From NCBI GenBank assembly GCA_950295325.1, contig OX485803.1:75531554-75595553 (forward strand): DNA of 64,000 nucleotides, read 5' to 3'. The notes under the pieces are model-generated. The model saw nothing but the letters and a program-made list of their open reading frames with translations. It searched no databases and had not been told where the DNA came from. This DNA comes from Polytrichum commune. Its lineage: Eukaryota; Streptophyta; Polytrichopsida; Polytrichales; Polytrichaceae. The translations under genes were made by a program, and so were the position numbers. Of the stretch, positions 23,140-34,902 are shown piece after piece; within the stretch, counting starts at the first letter, position 1, and each line of letters opens with the position of its first letter.

Positions 23140-24177
23140 CTACGGACGCTTAAGGGTGGGGGGTTTGGCCTCACAGGAACCATCGCCCTCGGGACTATCC
23201 AGGATTTCGACAACCGAGTCCCCTTGACTCACTGTAGACCGTGATACCTTGCACGGAACCTCTTGTCGTGCTGTGGGGGCAGCAATGGCGGCAAATTTGC
23301 GTCGCTTCGAAGTGGATAGGTGAGCGACATCGTCGAAGTCACGTTTCGGGTTGGCAGACGGCTTAGAAATCGTAGTACACGCCCAAACTTTACCGTACTT
23401 CCTTGCAATCCTGTTAAGTTCGCCGTGATCACTCTTCTCCCACGTAGGGTACATCTTCAATGCAGCAGGTTCTTTGTACACCTTACATAGGTTAAACATC
23501 CTATGGTAAGAGGTCATGTTTTTATCCTTATGTAGTTCCTTGCAAAAAGTACAGGAAAAAGGATACCTACCATTCTTCAACCTCTCTGTAGTAACTCTAG
23601 AATCGGAATAAGCCTCAAGGATCAAAGCTTCGTACTCAGATTCCAGAAACAGAGCTGCACAGGGCTTTCGATTGTATGTCATAGTGCTCCTGTACAAACG
23701 TTGTCCACCAAACAACTGCGAGCCACACAAATGTGTATTGTTCAATGTTTTGTTGAATTACTAAATGACATAGCTCACGCCTCGAAACACTGTGAACAGA
23801 AGTCATCAGTGGTTGAGGCAGGGGCAGAATTCAAATTCACACCAAATAAAATGAAGCAATAGGTATGAGCAACAAAAACATACACCTAAACTAATTAGAT
23901 TGAAGACAGTAGACAACAGAGAATCAGCCTGTACCTAAAAAATGCAGGAAATGAAATGTCTTACCCCCGGTTGCCAACCAACGGCGCCGAACACCACCAT
24001 GTCAACAAATTTCTTCCGTCCCAGGAGAGAAATCAAGGCTGGGTCTTCAACGACGTGCAAGCGGTGCTTTAGGGCCTCTGGAACCAACTTTGCGGTTGTC
24101 CAGGGCACCTGCTTCTTCACTCCAGAGGTCTCCATACCTATGGTGATAATTGGAGTATAGCCAGAGTGAGGGTGCAT
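23140..24177 (-). CDS. unknown MULE-encoded protein with Cys/His cluster
   Basis: Two exons, 24177-23965 and 23715-23140, join in frame across a GT/AG intron (262 residues; a second Met at 24135 is an alternative start). I do not recognise the family. Visible features: an N-terminal region VPWTTAKLVPEALKHRL; RRKKFVD-like basic patch; a middle stretch GRYPFSCTFCKELHKDKNM followed by SYHRMFNLCKVYKEP, whose spaced Cys and His residues could bind zinc; and a basic STSKRRKF patch, a possible nuclear signal. It lies on the same strand as the Ulp1 gene, 2.1 kb upstream of it. A DNA-binding accessory protein is plausible, but only from the zinc-finger look and location. Confidence 0.6.
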
Positions 24178-24503
24178 GCATCATCGTGCCCACATTCCGA
24201 AGTCAGTGGAGGGAAAAGGGATATCAGATTAAATTGTAGGCCAAATCACACCAATTAGGAGTCAGTCAGTGAGTCATTCGAGTCAAGACCTAAACCTTGC
24301 ACTCTGGTCCATGGCCCTAAAGAAAATGGTACACAGTAGTGCTGCAAATGAAGGAGTCATTAGTTGTGGGTTATTAACTAACTCTGAAATTAACTCTGAA
24401 ATTGAGGGAATGCACATGAAAGAAGAGAAGTAGAGGATTTAGTGACTGCACTGCTGATACCAAGATCCCTAAGAACAGAAGCCGTGAGAGAGTCAGAATA
24501 CCT

Positions 24504-24690
24504 ATGCTGATCATTGGAGTAGGCTTAGCAGGGTTAGCATCTGCAAGGCAATGTGCGACCTTAAAATTCCCCTCTTACTCCTCGAAGAGACAGATGGAGT
24601 GGGAGGAAGAGTCCAGACGCATTCATACGAAGCATTATTGCTGGACAGGGGGTTTCAGATGTTTAATTACCCTAAACTCGGAAGCACACA
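24504..24690 (+). pseudogene. captured fragment of an FAD-dependent amine oxidase-type gene
   Basis: The + strand reads MLIIGVGLAGLASARQC (the dinucleotide-binding GxGxxGL motif) and, after one frame change, LKIPLLLLEETDGVGGRV and LLDRGFQMFNYPKLG. These are the first two landmarks of plant FAD/NAD(P) oxidoreductases of the phytoene-desaturase/amine-oxidase-like group, in the right order and spacing. Only about 60 residues are present, with no catalytic part, so it is a fragment picked up inside the MULE. Confidence 0.8.
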
Positions 24691-24714
24691 CAATTCTGGT
24701 CTACGAATGCCGAC

Positions 24715-24870
24715 GGCTACTCAAAACACCGAATCTCAGATATTCCCCTGGCTACTCAAAACACCCAAAATCAAGAAATTCCCCCTGCTACCCAAAACAC
24801 CCAAAATCGAAAATTTCCCCTGCGACTCAAAACACCGAAAATTGAAATTTCCCACGCCCACACAAAACAC
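24715..24870. repeat. short tandem repeat, about 32-35 bp
   Basis: Units of the form GGCTACTCAAAACACCSAA plus AATYNSARAAWTTCCCCCTG repeat four to five times directly behind the captured gene fragment. Confidence 0.8.
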
Positions 24871-26063
24871 TGAGTTCCGAAAATGCGGAGTTGAGACCTA
24901 GAGTGCTTGCAATGAGAGAAGCTACCCAAGAGAAAAGAGAAAAGCAAAGAGCTAAGAGAGGTTGTTGATGGATGGGTTATACCTTTGCTAAACCTGATCG
25001 CTCCTAATCCTCCACAATCGCACCTGCTTCACGATCGCGGCGCCTTCCTTCACCGCCCGCCGCGCCTCCAACCTCCAAACCGACCTTTCGCCTCTCGCCG
25101 CGCCTTCGGCCGCGACCCTAAACTCCAAACTTCGCCCTTCCAACTAAGCCTTCCTTCTGCCTTCGAACTTGAAGAATCCCCTGCGCCCTGCCCCCGAATC
25201 TCCCGAATTCCCTGAAGAAACTCCACTAATCTAGAGCGGTAGATCCCGAATCCCCAGAATCAACTCCACTAATCTAGAGCAGGTAGATCCCAAGGGAGAA
25301 AACCTCAGGAAATCTGTGCATTACAAACCTCCGAAATGTGTGCACACAAACCGCCTCAAACACCAAAATGCTCAAACAGCTAGCGGCCTCCCTAAAACCT
25401 CCAGGATTCAACCCTTTCCTAAACCCAACTACACATCACCAGTAAGACAATGATGAACAGATCGCCATTCAAACCCTACGTCGTGAAAAGACCGCCTAAA
25501 GCCACTCAAACCCGAATACGGCGTGAAGAGACACACTCAGCCACTCGAACCCAAGGTCACAGTGAATAGACACTTTGCGAACTCAATGACGCCCACCACC
25601 TTCAGGATCAAATCTGCAATCATTGCTTGCAAAATCTTCACACCTAACACAATCATACACCCTAAAACCTTCATGACTTTGTCCTACCCTAAAGATCTTC
25701 ACTCAATCACTACTATCCTCAACCCTAGACAGCAATAATCACTGGAAAAACATCTAATCTCTCAACAATCCAACGTCAGTCACTCTCAAATCATTGCACA
25801 TCAAAACAAGCACACACTTCAGAAAGAGTTGGAGCCCCAAACCCTAAACCAATATGAAGGACACCCTGTCTATTCACCTATCCTCGAAGGACGGGACCCT
25901 AGCCTCGAAGGACGCAACCCTTGCCGGACGCGGACTCCACAAAGGACGCGTCCGTGACGCAAACCCTCGTCCCTATCATCACCGTCGCGGCGCTACCCGA
26001 CCATCCACGAATCTATCCATTGGTGACCGGTTCGACCGGTCACCTCGTCGGGCGGGCAGGTGA

Positions 26064-26118
26064 AGTTTTCACTGACACTACCCCCTAGAAGTTCGTAGGG
26101 GGTAGTTTAATGTCCGGC
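26064..26118 (-). repeat. right terminal inverted repeat of the MULE
   Basis: Reverse complement of the left end (11770-11824), with shared GTTTAA, CCCCCTAGAAGTTCGTAGGG and CACTGACAC. It is followed directly by the second CTAACTTAG. Confidence 0.85.
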
Positions 26119-26127
26119 CTAACTTAG

Positions 26128-27312
26128 AGGCCCATTTGCCATAAATTTCAACTTGGCCAACATTGGGCTAAAAACATACAATTCATAATATGGAGGGACT
26201 CTATGAACAAGGGTAACCCTCAAGAACCGGGAGGCCTAACTAGGATTAGTGGGCATGACCATTATGGTACTCTCCGGTCCCCTACACTCCAGTCATGAAG
26301 ATCAACAATCTAGATTTACAATGGGGAAGGAAAGAGTTATGCTTTTGAGAGGTCGTCCTCTTCCCTGATTGTAGAACATCACCTCATACATCAAAGAGCT
26401 CTAACCATACAAAAGAAGAAAAATACGGAAAGAACCCAAAGTATAGTTATGCCATGTGAAAAGCATGATTGACACAAATAACCTCCACAACTAAAGAAAA
26501 AAACGAATGCAATGCTTTAATTATCCTACTCCCTACAACCCATACGTATCAAGTTAAGGCATACATTACCTATTGGTACAAAAAATGAGCTTGACTTTGA
26601 GAGGAGGGGGGGGGGGCAATGCATGCAAAAACGATACTTTCCTAATGCTCATCCCAAAGTAATAAAAATAGCATCCATTTGCGCTTGTAAGTTGGCCTCA
26701 CTCTTGGAGAAATGCCCACTACGAGCCGCTCCAATGCCCCAAGTTTACCTTACCAATTCAAACCGAATGTGGCGACTATTTGAGGGTTTATGCCATAATT
26801 GCGGGAGGCTTCAAAATAGCCCGGGCACCCAACTTGTGCAAGTCAACTCGGGGCACCTTGGAGATGCATAGGACCAAATTGTAGTGGTGTCTTAAACCCT
26901 TCACGGTGACATAATAGTATTATGTGATACCATGAACCTATTAGGAACCCTACTTGGTAGTAGGCGGGGGTTGAGTCCCGTCCCCTATTAATAAGAAAAG
27001 CATGTCCCCAATTCCTCATGAAATCATGCATGCCACATATAACACTTGCGGGAAAGTGAAGGACATTTGGCTTGTCTTATTAGGGTTCCCATCCGTGTTT
27101 CCACCGAACCTTCCTTGGGGGGTGACGCCCCCATGAACCTCGCGTTCGAGGAGCCCAAAAAGGTGCCGTGCCCGGCCGGATGTGGCAATGGGGCCCATGG
27201 GTCCATTTTTTAAGCCCGTTAGCTAGCGGGTCCGTACAAAGGGGGGTAGGGTAGTAAACCAAGTGGACCCTCCTCTTATTACTGCGTGTGTTATGGTGGC
27301 TTGAAGGAGGAG
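26128..27312. other. no recognisable gene
   Basis: Contains a G run near 26606-26613 and a GC-rich stretch 27060-27240 with overlapping minus-strand frames that differ only by reading frame. None shows a known motif. Confidence 0.5.
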
Positions 27313-27320
27313 ATGCCAAT

Positions 27321-28216
27321 CGACAAACGGGGAGAACCCACCACTTAGGGCCACTTCACACATGAGCCAAGAGCCCATGACCGTGAAATTGTGAGAGCCC
27401 AAAAGAAAGTGTCCAAAGGCCGTCCCAACACACCTCCAACATCATGGAGTGTGGTCACGGTTCCTCGAGTGTAGTGTGAAGTCATATGTGATCGGGCCGT
27501 CAACCGAATGCTGTTTCGATGAATTTCTATTCATGTAGGTCCTCGCACATGATAAAATAGAATAAACCAACGGTTGTGAGTGTTTAGAGTGCCATGGTCT
27601 CCCGGTTTTGTGTTAGGCCTACCTTCAAGAGGTGGTTTATTGAAATTAATTCAAGTGACCATGAAACATGATCCATTCGATGCCATTTAGGAATCCATGT
27701 AGAGTTTGCATCCATCTTGCATTCACATACTTTGTTGGTCCCTCAAGCGTAGTGTGAAGCGAACTTGGACCGGCTCCGCCTTTTCCACCATTGAGAGTGC
27801 TTGAATTGTAATGGTCACGGGCTCTCAATCTTGTGTGTGAAGTGGTCCTTCCTTAGAGATGAACCAGTTGAGTTTGAGAAATAACTAGTTGAAATTCAAG
27901 ACTACATGAAAACTACCTTATTGTTTTATACGGGGAATTTAGAGAATACACCTCAAATTATTAAAGAAGTATCAAAAGATGTCATATAACATCATTAAGT
28001 AATGTGCGTTCGTTCTATGGGCCCTAAGATTGTGTAATTATATGATGCACAAACCATGCACATTAAGACACTAATTCATACGGAGTTCCCAACATTATGT
28101 GGTTATATACCCAGGGTCCAAAATTGCTTATAATAATGTTATGCAAGATGTAACAAGTTGGATTTGGAGACACTAGGAGATCAATTGTTTATGCCCAAAA
28201 ATATCCCGAGACATTG
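27321..28216. mobile_element. hAT-type MITE (older copy) interrupted by a Harbinger MITE
   Basis: It shares CGGGGAGAACC, GATGAACCAGTTGAGTTTGA and AACACTAGGATCTCAA-like blocks with the two 226-bp copies at 58521 and 63618. Its right end (ATATCCCGAGACATTG) is a mutated form of their TIR. Likely 8-bp duplication ATGCCAAT/AGGCAAAT (two differences). It is longer than the others by about 160 bp of internal sequence, apart from the insertion at 27348-27852. Confidence 0.65.
27348..27852 (+). mobile_element. Harbinger-type MITE, 505 bp
   Basis: Left end GGGCCACTTCACACATGAG, right end TTGTGTGTGAAGTGG, TTA on both sides (27345-27347 and 27853-27855). Same family as the outer element at 2339 and the one at 33510. 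The hAT MITEs at 58521 and 63618 show the unoccupied site. Confidence 0.87.
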
Positions 28217-31151
28217 AGGCAAATCAAGGGTTAGCGAATGGCCAAGGATTTGTGATGTCGAAGAGAGGGAATCACCACATACAAGTGTACCTCTCATCCA
28301 ACCAACATAAAAACTTTACCCCTATAAAGGTAGTCGTGTCTAAATCAACCACAACAATAATATGGACACTTACATCCTTTACCTCTTTAAGTGTTACCTC
28401 TCCGGAGTATGTAGTTTGTACGACTTGTGGATTTCTAACATAGTAACACTTTAGAGAGGGTGTAAAATTGAAAAATAAGACTAATGTATGAAACAATTAA
28501 CATGGTAAAAATAAAGTCATCAATAGAAATTATAAACTATCACTATTGTTTTGATGCACTACAGTTTGGGGCTTGCAATGCATGAACATAAATGTTCATT
28601 TATGAGTTGGGAGGTGTGTATCGGTATCTATTTATCAATTACCTTTGCTATCTCCAATTCCAAATGGACTCTACTAAATATAAGACTGAAGGACTCTAAT
28701 TCCAACTAGACTTTATCATTTGTAAGATTAGAGGACTCCACCCTAGGAGATCTAATAGTTCTAAAAGGTCAAGGGGAGTTGCCCACTAGTTGGGACTATG
28801 GTGTTACACGATGTTCTCACCTTGTAAGTGATGACCGTTAGTTAAGAGCACTTAACCCACCCCAAAGGCATGGAGGGAGAGTAGGTTACCTATATGCTTG
28901 AGGATTAGTTGAGGGGAGCTTCAACTCCTACTTCCTAGAAGTATATAAGGCTCAAGGTTGGGTGGTTTTATTTCTCCTCTCGCTTTTGACAAATGTTACA
29001 AGGGCACATTGCACACAAGACACTCAAATTGTGAGTCATATGGCTACATAAACAATTTAGGTATGATGATAATCTTGCAATAATTGTATATTTCATATCC
29101 AATGAGAAGTGAGTGCAGAGAGAAAAACATCTATCTAAAGCACGTCTACCTAAGGTTTGTGGTTGATTTCTCTCAAATGACTTAGACTAAGACTAATTCA
29201 AGATTCTTAAAGATATTTCCATTGTCCAATCAATTGAAAATAATAATCTTTGGGACGTTTACTAATTTAAGATTTTTGTTGGATGAATGAGAGGTATGCT
29301 CATATGCAATTATTCCTTTTCTCATGTGATGTCTATGTAAACTCATATGTTGAGAAGGTGAGAATGCAAATGAATTATTCTATGACTTTCATATGACTAT
29401 ATTGAGATTGTTTTACAAGATATGGCATTAGGGACTTCAAAATAGTCTAGAGGAATTTACTTGGAATGATACGGCCCTCACTATGTAGGGAAATTGATAT
29501 TATTGGAGACCTTTCATGCATGATTGGATGTTTTTCATAAATGCCATGAACCCAAGCCATGGCGAATGGCCATGGAGAAACTATTGCATACATCTGTATC
29601 AATGTTGGGTTAGTATAAGGTAGTCATACCCAATTTTGACACTTAGTGTAGTTTGAGTGCATAGATTAATCCAAGTGACGTGTAAATTAATATTGTTCGA
29701 TCAGCTTGCCAACTCCCTTGTCTAGTTGATTTGTAGATAGGAGGTAGGCCTAAACCACATACTTATGAGAATGTGGGCCACAAGAGACAAGCCACACTTG
29801 CTTGTAACGCACTAAGTATGGTTCATTGAAGTGCATAATTGGCAATATCATTGTCCTCCTCATAAGTATAACCTTCACTCAATTGTACCGACAGATTGCA
29901 CTATACATGAACATATGTGTCATGTGTGTACATAGATCATTCTATACCTTCATTCAATTTATTATGAAAACTCCCTCATGACAGGGATCCATATTAGGTT
30001 ACAAACCAAATTAAGTGCAACTACCGTAAGCATGATTCCAAGCGTTTTGGGATTCTTGACAATCATATTGGGAGTTTGGTAAAATTTGGCCCATATAGGT
30101 TTGTGGTTGTATCAACCCCGCTTATCTCATTCATAACATTATTTATTTCCTATCAACTGTTCCATTTTTATATTCGATGATAGTGCTTCACCCGAATCTC
30201 ACTCGTATTTAGGCTGAAGCTACTTCTTGACAAGCATCCGCAAGGTATTATTCTAGTATCTTACATGACATATTCCCAACCCCACCCAACATGGTCACTC
30301 AATTGAATAATTTTATGTTGGGCTAATATGGGGTCTCTAATGCTTAACTATGGGATGAGGTTAGCTTCGAAAAACATATTTTCAATCTATGAAGGCTCTC
30401 AAAGTTTTAGAGATTTGCCATGTATAGGCTTTGGCCAATTTGGCCAAGGATTTGTGGTATTTACGTAAACTCATTTATTAGGAAGGTGACATTACAATGA
30501 ACTATTATGTAGTCCTTTATAAGGCCAATTTGAGAATATTCAACTTTAGAAATGACTCCAATTGCACTCCAATTGGAATGAATTGGCCCTCACCCTTATA
30601 GGAGAATCATTTTATTGTAGCCCATGCACATGCACTTTACGAAAAAAAAGACTTTACATAGACGCCAAGAGGCCCAACTCCATAGTATCAACAATGCTAT
30701 GTGCAATAGTATCAAATACTTTATTCAACATGGTATTTGGATAGCTAATATTGGGCTTAACTTATATTGCACCATCATGACTTATTATGCTACTCCCATT
30801 TAACCCTTGATTGCTCTTGGGTGCAGTTCCATGACCTTGGAACTTCCATACCACCCTTGATGTCGAGGATCATGCAACCCATTGTCAATGACATGATCTA
30901 TGATCAATGACTTTTGCATATGACACATGAATCATTGTTCATATTGGCATTATTCACAAGAAATATTGTCCATCCTGGTATTATCAATTGAAATCCTTAT
31001 TTTATAAGTTTTTTTTCATTAATGCAAGATAGTGAAGGACCACGTCAAATGCTAAATATAAATTGGAACACAACCATGTTGTTGAATCAAGTTATGGGAA
31101 ACCAACTCCATTATGAAGATTTGTTTTTGTTTTGGCTTGAGATATGCTTAT
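28217..31151. other. non-coding or decayed sequence
   Basis: No frame longer than about 75 codons and no motif recognised. A promoter-like TAGAAGTATATAAGGCTC occurs at 28936-28953 with a CT-rich stretch behind it, which might be the core of an old LTR promoter; I found no paired LTR. Confidence 0.45.
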
Positions 31152-31154
31152 TAA

Positions 31155-31677
31155 GGGCCACTTCACACACAAGACTAAAGGCCCATGACCATTGCAAGCT
31201 AAGAGCTCTCATTGGTCAAAAGGGCGGAGACTGTCCAAGTTCACTTCACACACAAAGGTGAAGGCCTAAAGGCCCAAAGAAGACTTCATGGATGAAAAGT
31301 CTACACGGAGTCCTACATGGCGGACTATGGATAAAGTTGCATGATAAATTCTAGGAGACCATGATTTTTTAAATATATTTTCCAGTAGGAAAGATTGCAA
31401 GGCAATTTCCAGGACATACAAAATACCACCAAGTAATTCTCTTAAATTGATAAAAAAAAATTGAGACATATGATATTAAACCAAATCCTCCCCTCTTTTT
31501 CCGCCAACAAAACATGCAATGGTCCCGCAACATGGTCCATTCTCACTTCACACTATACTTGAGGGCCCATTACTGCATAAAACGGCTTTCCCAACACCCA
31601 TGGTACGGCCTTTGGATGAGAGTCAAGGGTCTCACCATTACAAGGTCATGGCTCTTGGCTCATGTGTGAAGTGGCCC
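31155..31677 (-). mobile_element. Harbinger deletion derivative, 523 bp
   Basis: GGGCCACTTCACACACAAG at the left, GTGTGAAGTGGCCC at the right, TAA duplications at 31152-31154 and 31678-31680. The left part matches the reverse complement of about 5925-6104 and the right part that of 2608-2760, so the interior with both genes was lost. Middle sequence is unrelated. Confidence 0.87.
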
Positions 31678-31680
31678 TAA

Positions 31681-31717
31681 TATTTTTATTTTTTATTTTT
31701 TATTTTTTATTTTTTTG
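31681..31717. repeat. T-rich simple repeat
   Basis: Five units of ATTTTTT next to the TAA duplication of the preceding element. Confidence 0.9.
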
Positions 31718-32055
31718 AGACAGAAGGCCGACAAGCCAACGCCAAAGCACAGGAGGCAGGTGAATATATCCATATTCTCAAAATCTTCAAACAACCTGAA
31801 TATGGATGTTATATTCAAAAACGTGCCAGCCACGGTGACTTGCCTGCTTGTATGTTTTCTAGAAGGACTAACTTATCTTCTTTCACGTCACTGGAAGGCG
31901 CTCCAGAAATGTTGGAACTTGTTTATATGATGTTTTATATCTTAATATTGTATAGATTTTTTGGTTGGGTACGTGACAAACTTTTGACCGACAAGCCTTT
32001 GGATTTAGCAAAGACTCACCTCCAAGTCAAGCCCAAAGGAAAAAACCATGACTGA

Positions 32056-32392
32056 GGGCCAATTCTTACACGAGCCAAGGGCCATGACCATGTAGTTTGT
32101 GAGGGCCTTTCACTCTAATCCAAAGATCATATCATTGACATGGTTTGCCGGAATTTGTGTTAGGTCTATCTCTTGGAGATGGACCTGACGCAAATGTTGG
32201 CAAACCACAAAACATTATATATAATATGTCATGTTGAAATTCATGTAGACTTTTCATATATGATGATTTCTTTGGACACGTAGGCCTTCACCTTCTAGTG
32301 TGAAGTGAACTTGGACGGTCTCTACCTTTTCAACCAATGAGAGATATTCGAATGCAATGGTCACATGCCTAAATCTTGTGTGTGAAGTGGCC
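32056..32392 (+). mobile_element. Harbinger deletion derivative, 337 bp, with the conserved hairpin
   Basis: Ends GGGCCAATTCTTACACGAGC and TTGTGTGTGAAGTGGCC. The right duplication is TTA; the left is TGA and has probably mutated. It keeps only both ends plus the hairpin near 32139-32210 of the 2608-6104 element. Confidence 0.8.
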
Positions 32393-32951
32393 TTAGTATG
32401 TGCAATTAGGTCGACTCATGCTAAATTATCAACTTTTCACTATATTTTTTAATATTTATGACCCATGGTTACAAAAATATAAGAATGTTTTATTGTGGTA
32501 GCTATAAGGATGAATAAACAAAGTTATGTTCAATGGATGTGAGGTCCGCTCGTATGCAATAATTCCCTCGCTCTCCCCCCCTACAATACTACACCAAATA
32601 TGGTATATAGTGTCGTTTGGTATTCTTTTGAATGCAAATTCTTTGTTAATGTGGTAACTTTTCTAATGACCCTTCTTTTGAATAAGTTTATGAGTATTGT
32701 AATGGATGAATTAAAATTGGATGCAATCCATGCAAATTATTAAAATAGAGTTTGGTATATTTGGCCTCCTAATAATTATCTAATGAAATATTGTCGTGGA
32801 AGATTGAAATTTGAAAGAAAAATCACATTGTAAGTGACAGTCATTGCAATATTGTAAATCCCTCTAATGCCCAAAGAAGTTTACAAGAAATGACAAATAA
32901 TGTTAGGTTTACATTTGGTATCGGGGACACTAAATGGGCGGCTTACAATTA

Positions 32952-33455
32952 GGGCTGCTTCACACTATGGCCGAAGGTTGAGAGGCCATCGATTTCCACC
33001 AATCGTATTGCAAGAAACCAAGAACTTGGCCTTTTGACCCTTCACACTAGAGGCCAAAGTCCAAAGGCCATTGCTCTCCAAAATGTCTACATGGCAATAC
33101 TTTTTAACCAAGGTGACAAACTCTCAAAGGAAGTTTGGGTCGGATAGGAATGGAAAATCAAGCTATGGTTGAGAGGCCATCGATTTTTTTCTTCATATAA
33201 TATATATATAGACAAGATCTTGGTTGTTAGATTAAAGGGGTTGTTTTGGGCAAGGAATAAAGTGAGATGCTCCTTCTTCCTTTGGACTTTGGGCTTGGCC
33301 TTTGGAGGGTAGCTTCACACTATGCCCGGCCAAAGGCTCCAATTCCTATATTTGTATTGGCTATTTTCAACCCATTTTTTTGGACTCTCAACAAAGTTTG
33401 GCCATTCAATCCCATGGCCTCTCAACTTGGACTACCATAGTGTGAAGCAACCCTT
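32952..33455. mobile_element. Harbinger-type MITE, GGGYTGCTTCACACTATGG ends, 504 bp
   Basis: Inverted ends GGGCTGCTTCACACTATGG and GGGTTGCTTCACACTATGG. TTA duplications at 32949-32951 and 33456-33458. A second copy of the end motif lies inside at about 33309. Different subfamily from the GGGCCACTTCACAC group. Confidence 0.88.
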
Positions 33456-33509
33456 AATATGGAGCAAGACAAGTAGAATTGGTGACACTAAACGTGTGGC
33501 TTACAATTA

Positions 33510-34013
33510 GGGTCACTTCACACACCAACCAAGAGCCATGACCATGAGATTGTGAGAGCCCAAAAGAAAGTGTCCAAAGGCCATTCCAACACACCTCCAT
33601 AATCATGTAGTGTGGTCACGGACCCTCATAAAAGTGTAGTGTGAAGTCATATGTGACCGGGCCTTCAACCAAATCCTACTGCAACAAATTACTATTCATG
33701 CGGGTCCTCACACATGATAAAATAAAAGAAATCAACGGTTATGAGCGTTCGGAGTACCATGATCTCCCGGTTTTATGTTAAGCCTACCTCCAAGAGGTGG
33801 TTTTTGAAAAATAATCCAAGTGACCATGAGACACGATCCATTCGATGCCATGTAGGAATCCATGTAGACTTTACGTCCATCTTGCATTCACATACTCCAT
33901 TGGTCCCTCAAACATACTGTGAAGCGAACTTGGACTGGCTCCGCCGTTTCCACCAATGAGAGTGCTTGAAGTGTGATGGTCACGGGCTCTCAGTCTCGTG
34001 TGTGAAGTGGCCC
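33510..34013 (+). mobile_element. Harbinger-type MITE, 504 bp
   Basis: Ends GGGTCACTTCACACACC and TCGTGTGTGAAGTGGCCC. Left duplication TTA (33507-33509), right TTG (one change). Same family as 27348-27852. Confidence 0.86.
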
Positions 34014-34362
34014 TTGGTATCGGGCAAGACGAATAGAATTGGCAACACTAAATACAGTATAAATCCTCCCCTCGATTACGTGTGGTGAACGTTCATCTGT
34101 TTGAGCACTTGGTGGCAATACTAATTACAGTGAGATCGCTGATGCCATGATGCAAAATCATGGGAAACGTCGAGTCCTGAGTAAAGCACGGAATTCTGGG
34201 GAGGCCATGTAGAGGCAGGAAAGTACCAGGCAGAGTAACAGGGTACCAGGCTGACGAGGCAATGGGGGCCATCTTATGGGCACTCACCTTTAAAGTTCCA
34301 AACCATCTTTGATGATACCATAGGCTGCAACGGATGCATGTTGAAAATGCTAATAGCCATCA

Positions 34363-34890
34363 TTATGCCCCCTTTCCCACCTGACTTTAGCTAAGCCTAA
34401 ACGTTGGTTTTTAGAACACGGCCTTCACACCATCGACATTATCTAGTGCCCAGCCTAGTTGGCAAATGATGTGGCATGGTTTTAAAGTGGAGGTTTTAAG
34501 TCTCAAGCACCGACCCTCCCATCGGGACTTGGACGTGAGGTAAGAATGTAAGATTTTTAAAAGTGTCGCCTCCTGCCCTTGTGATTGGTTGCTTTTTAGT
34601 CTTGGCTATGAGGGCACGAGGAGCTCCATTAACAAAAATTGATGGGAAGATAGGTGAGTAGTAAGGCATTTGGGGATGGGACAAAACCTACCCAACATTC
34701 ATTGCTTGGTAGATAAAACCATGAACATGTGTGAAAGCTACTTAACTAAAACCTACTTGACAATCTCCGGTGCAAGTTCTTGTAGGTGCATTGGGATAGC
34801 CGGATGCCTCCGCTAAAACCAAGGGAGCTTTACCGGGTTTTTAGGAAATACTTTGGTTATTTGGTAAAGTCGAGTGGGAAGGGGGCATTA
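34363..34890. mobile_element. MITE with TTATGCCCCCTTTCCCAC ends, about 527 bp
   Basis: Left TTATGCCCCCTTTCCCACCT and right, inverted, TAATGCCCCCTTCCCACTCG, both followed by GACTTTA, make a TIR of about 27 bp. No clear target duplication, so superfamily open. A truncated copy is at 1664-2112. Confidence 0.75.
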
Positions 34891-34902
34891 GAGAAGCAGA
34901 GG

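Larger units (their letters stand above)
11770..26118. mobile_element. 14.3-kb Mutator-like element carrying a Ulp1 protease gene
   Basis: A perfect 9-bp duplication CTAACTTAG lies at 11761-11769 and 26119-26127, the length made by Mutator-type transposases. The ends are inverted repeats of about 55 bp: GGGAGACGTTAAACACCCCC at the left and, inverted, GCCGGACATTAAACTACCCC at the right. Each contains an inner palindrome (CCCCCTACGAA facing TAGGGGG). Contents are a MULE transposase on + (12864-16146), a Ulp1-protease gene on - (17517-21053), an unknown gene on - (23140-24177) and a captured host-gene fragment (24504-24690). MULEs with a Ulp1-like gene are known in plants (the KAONASHI-type group); this one has that composition. 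Confidence 0.93.
32589..34062 (+). mobile_element. palindromic-end MITE host interrupted twice
   Basis: Starts CTACACCAAATATGG and ends CACTAAATACAGTAT. After removal of 32952-33455 and 33510-34013, the rest follows the 370-bp family consensus, except that its segment around GGCTTACAATTA and GAGCAAGACAAGTAGAATTG is present twice. Confidence 0.75.
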
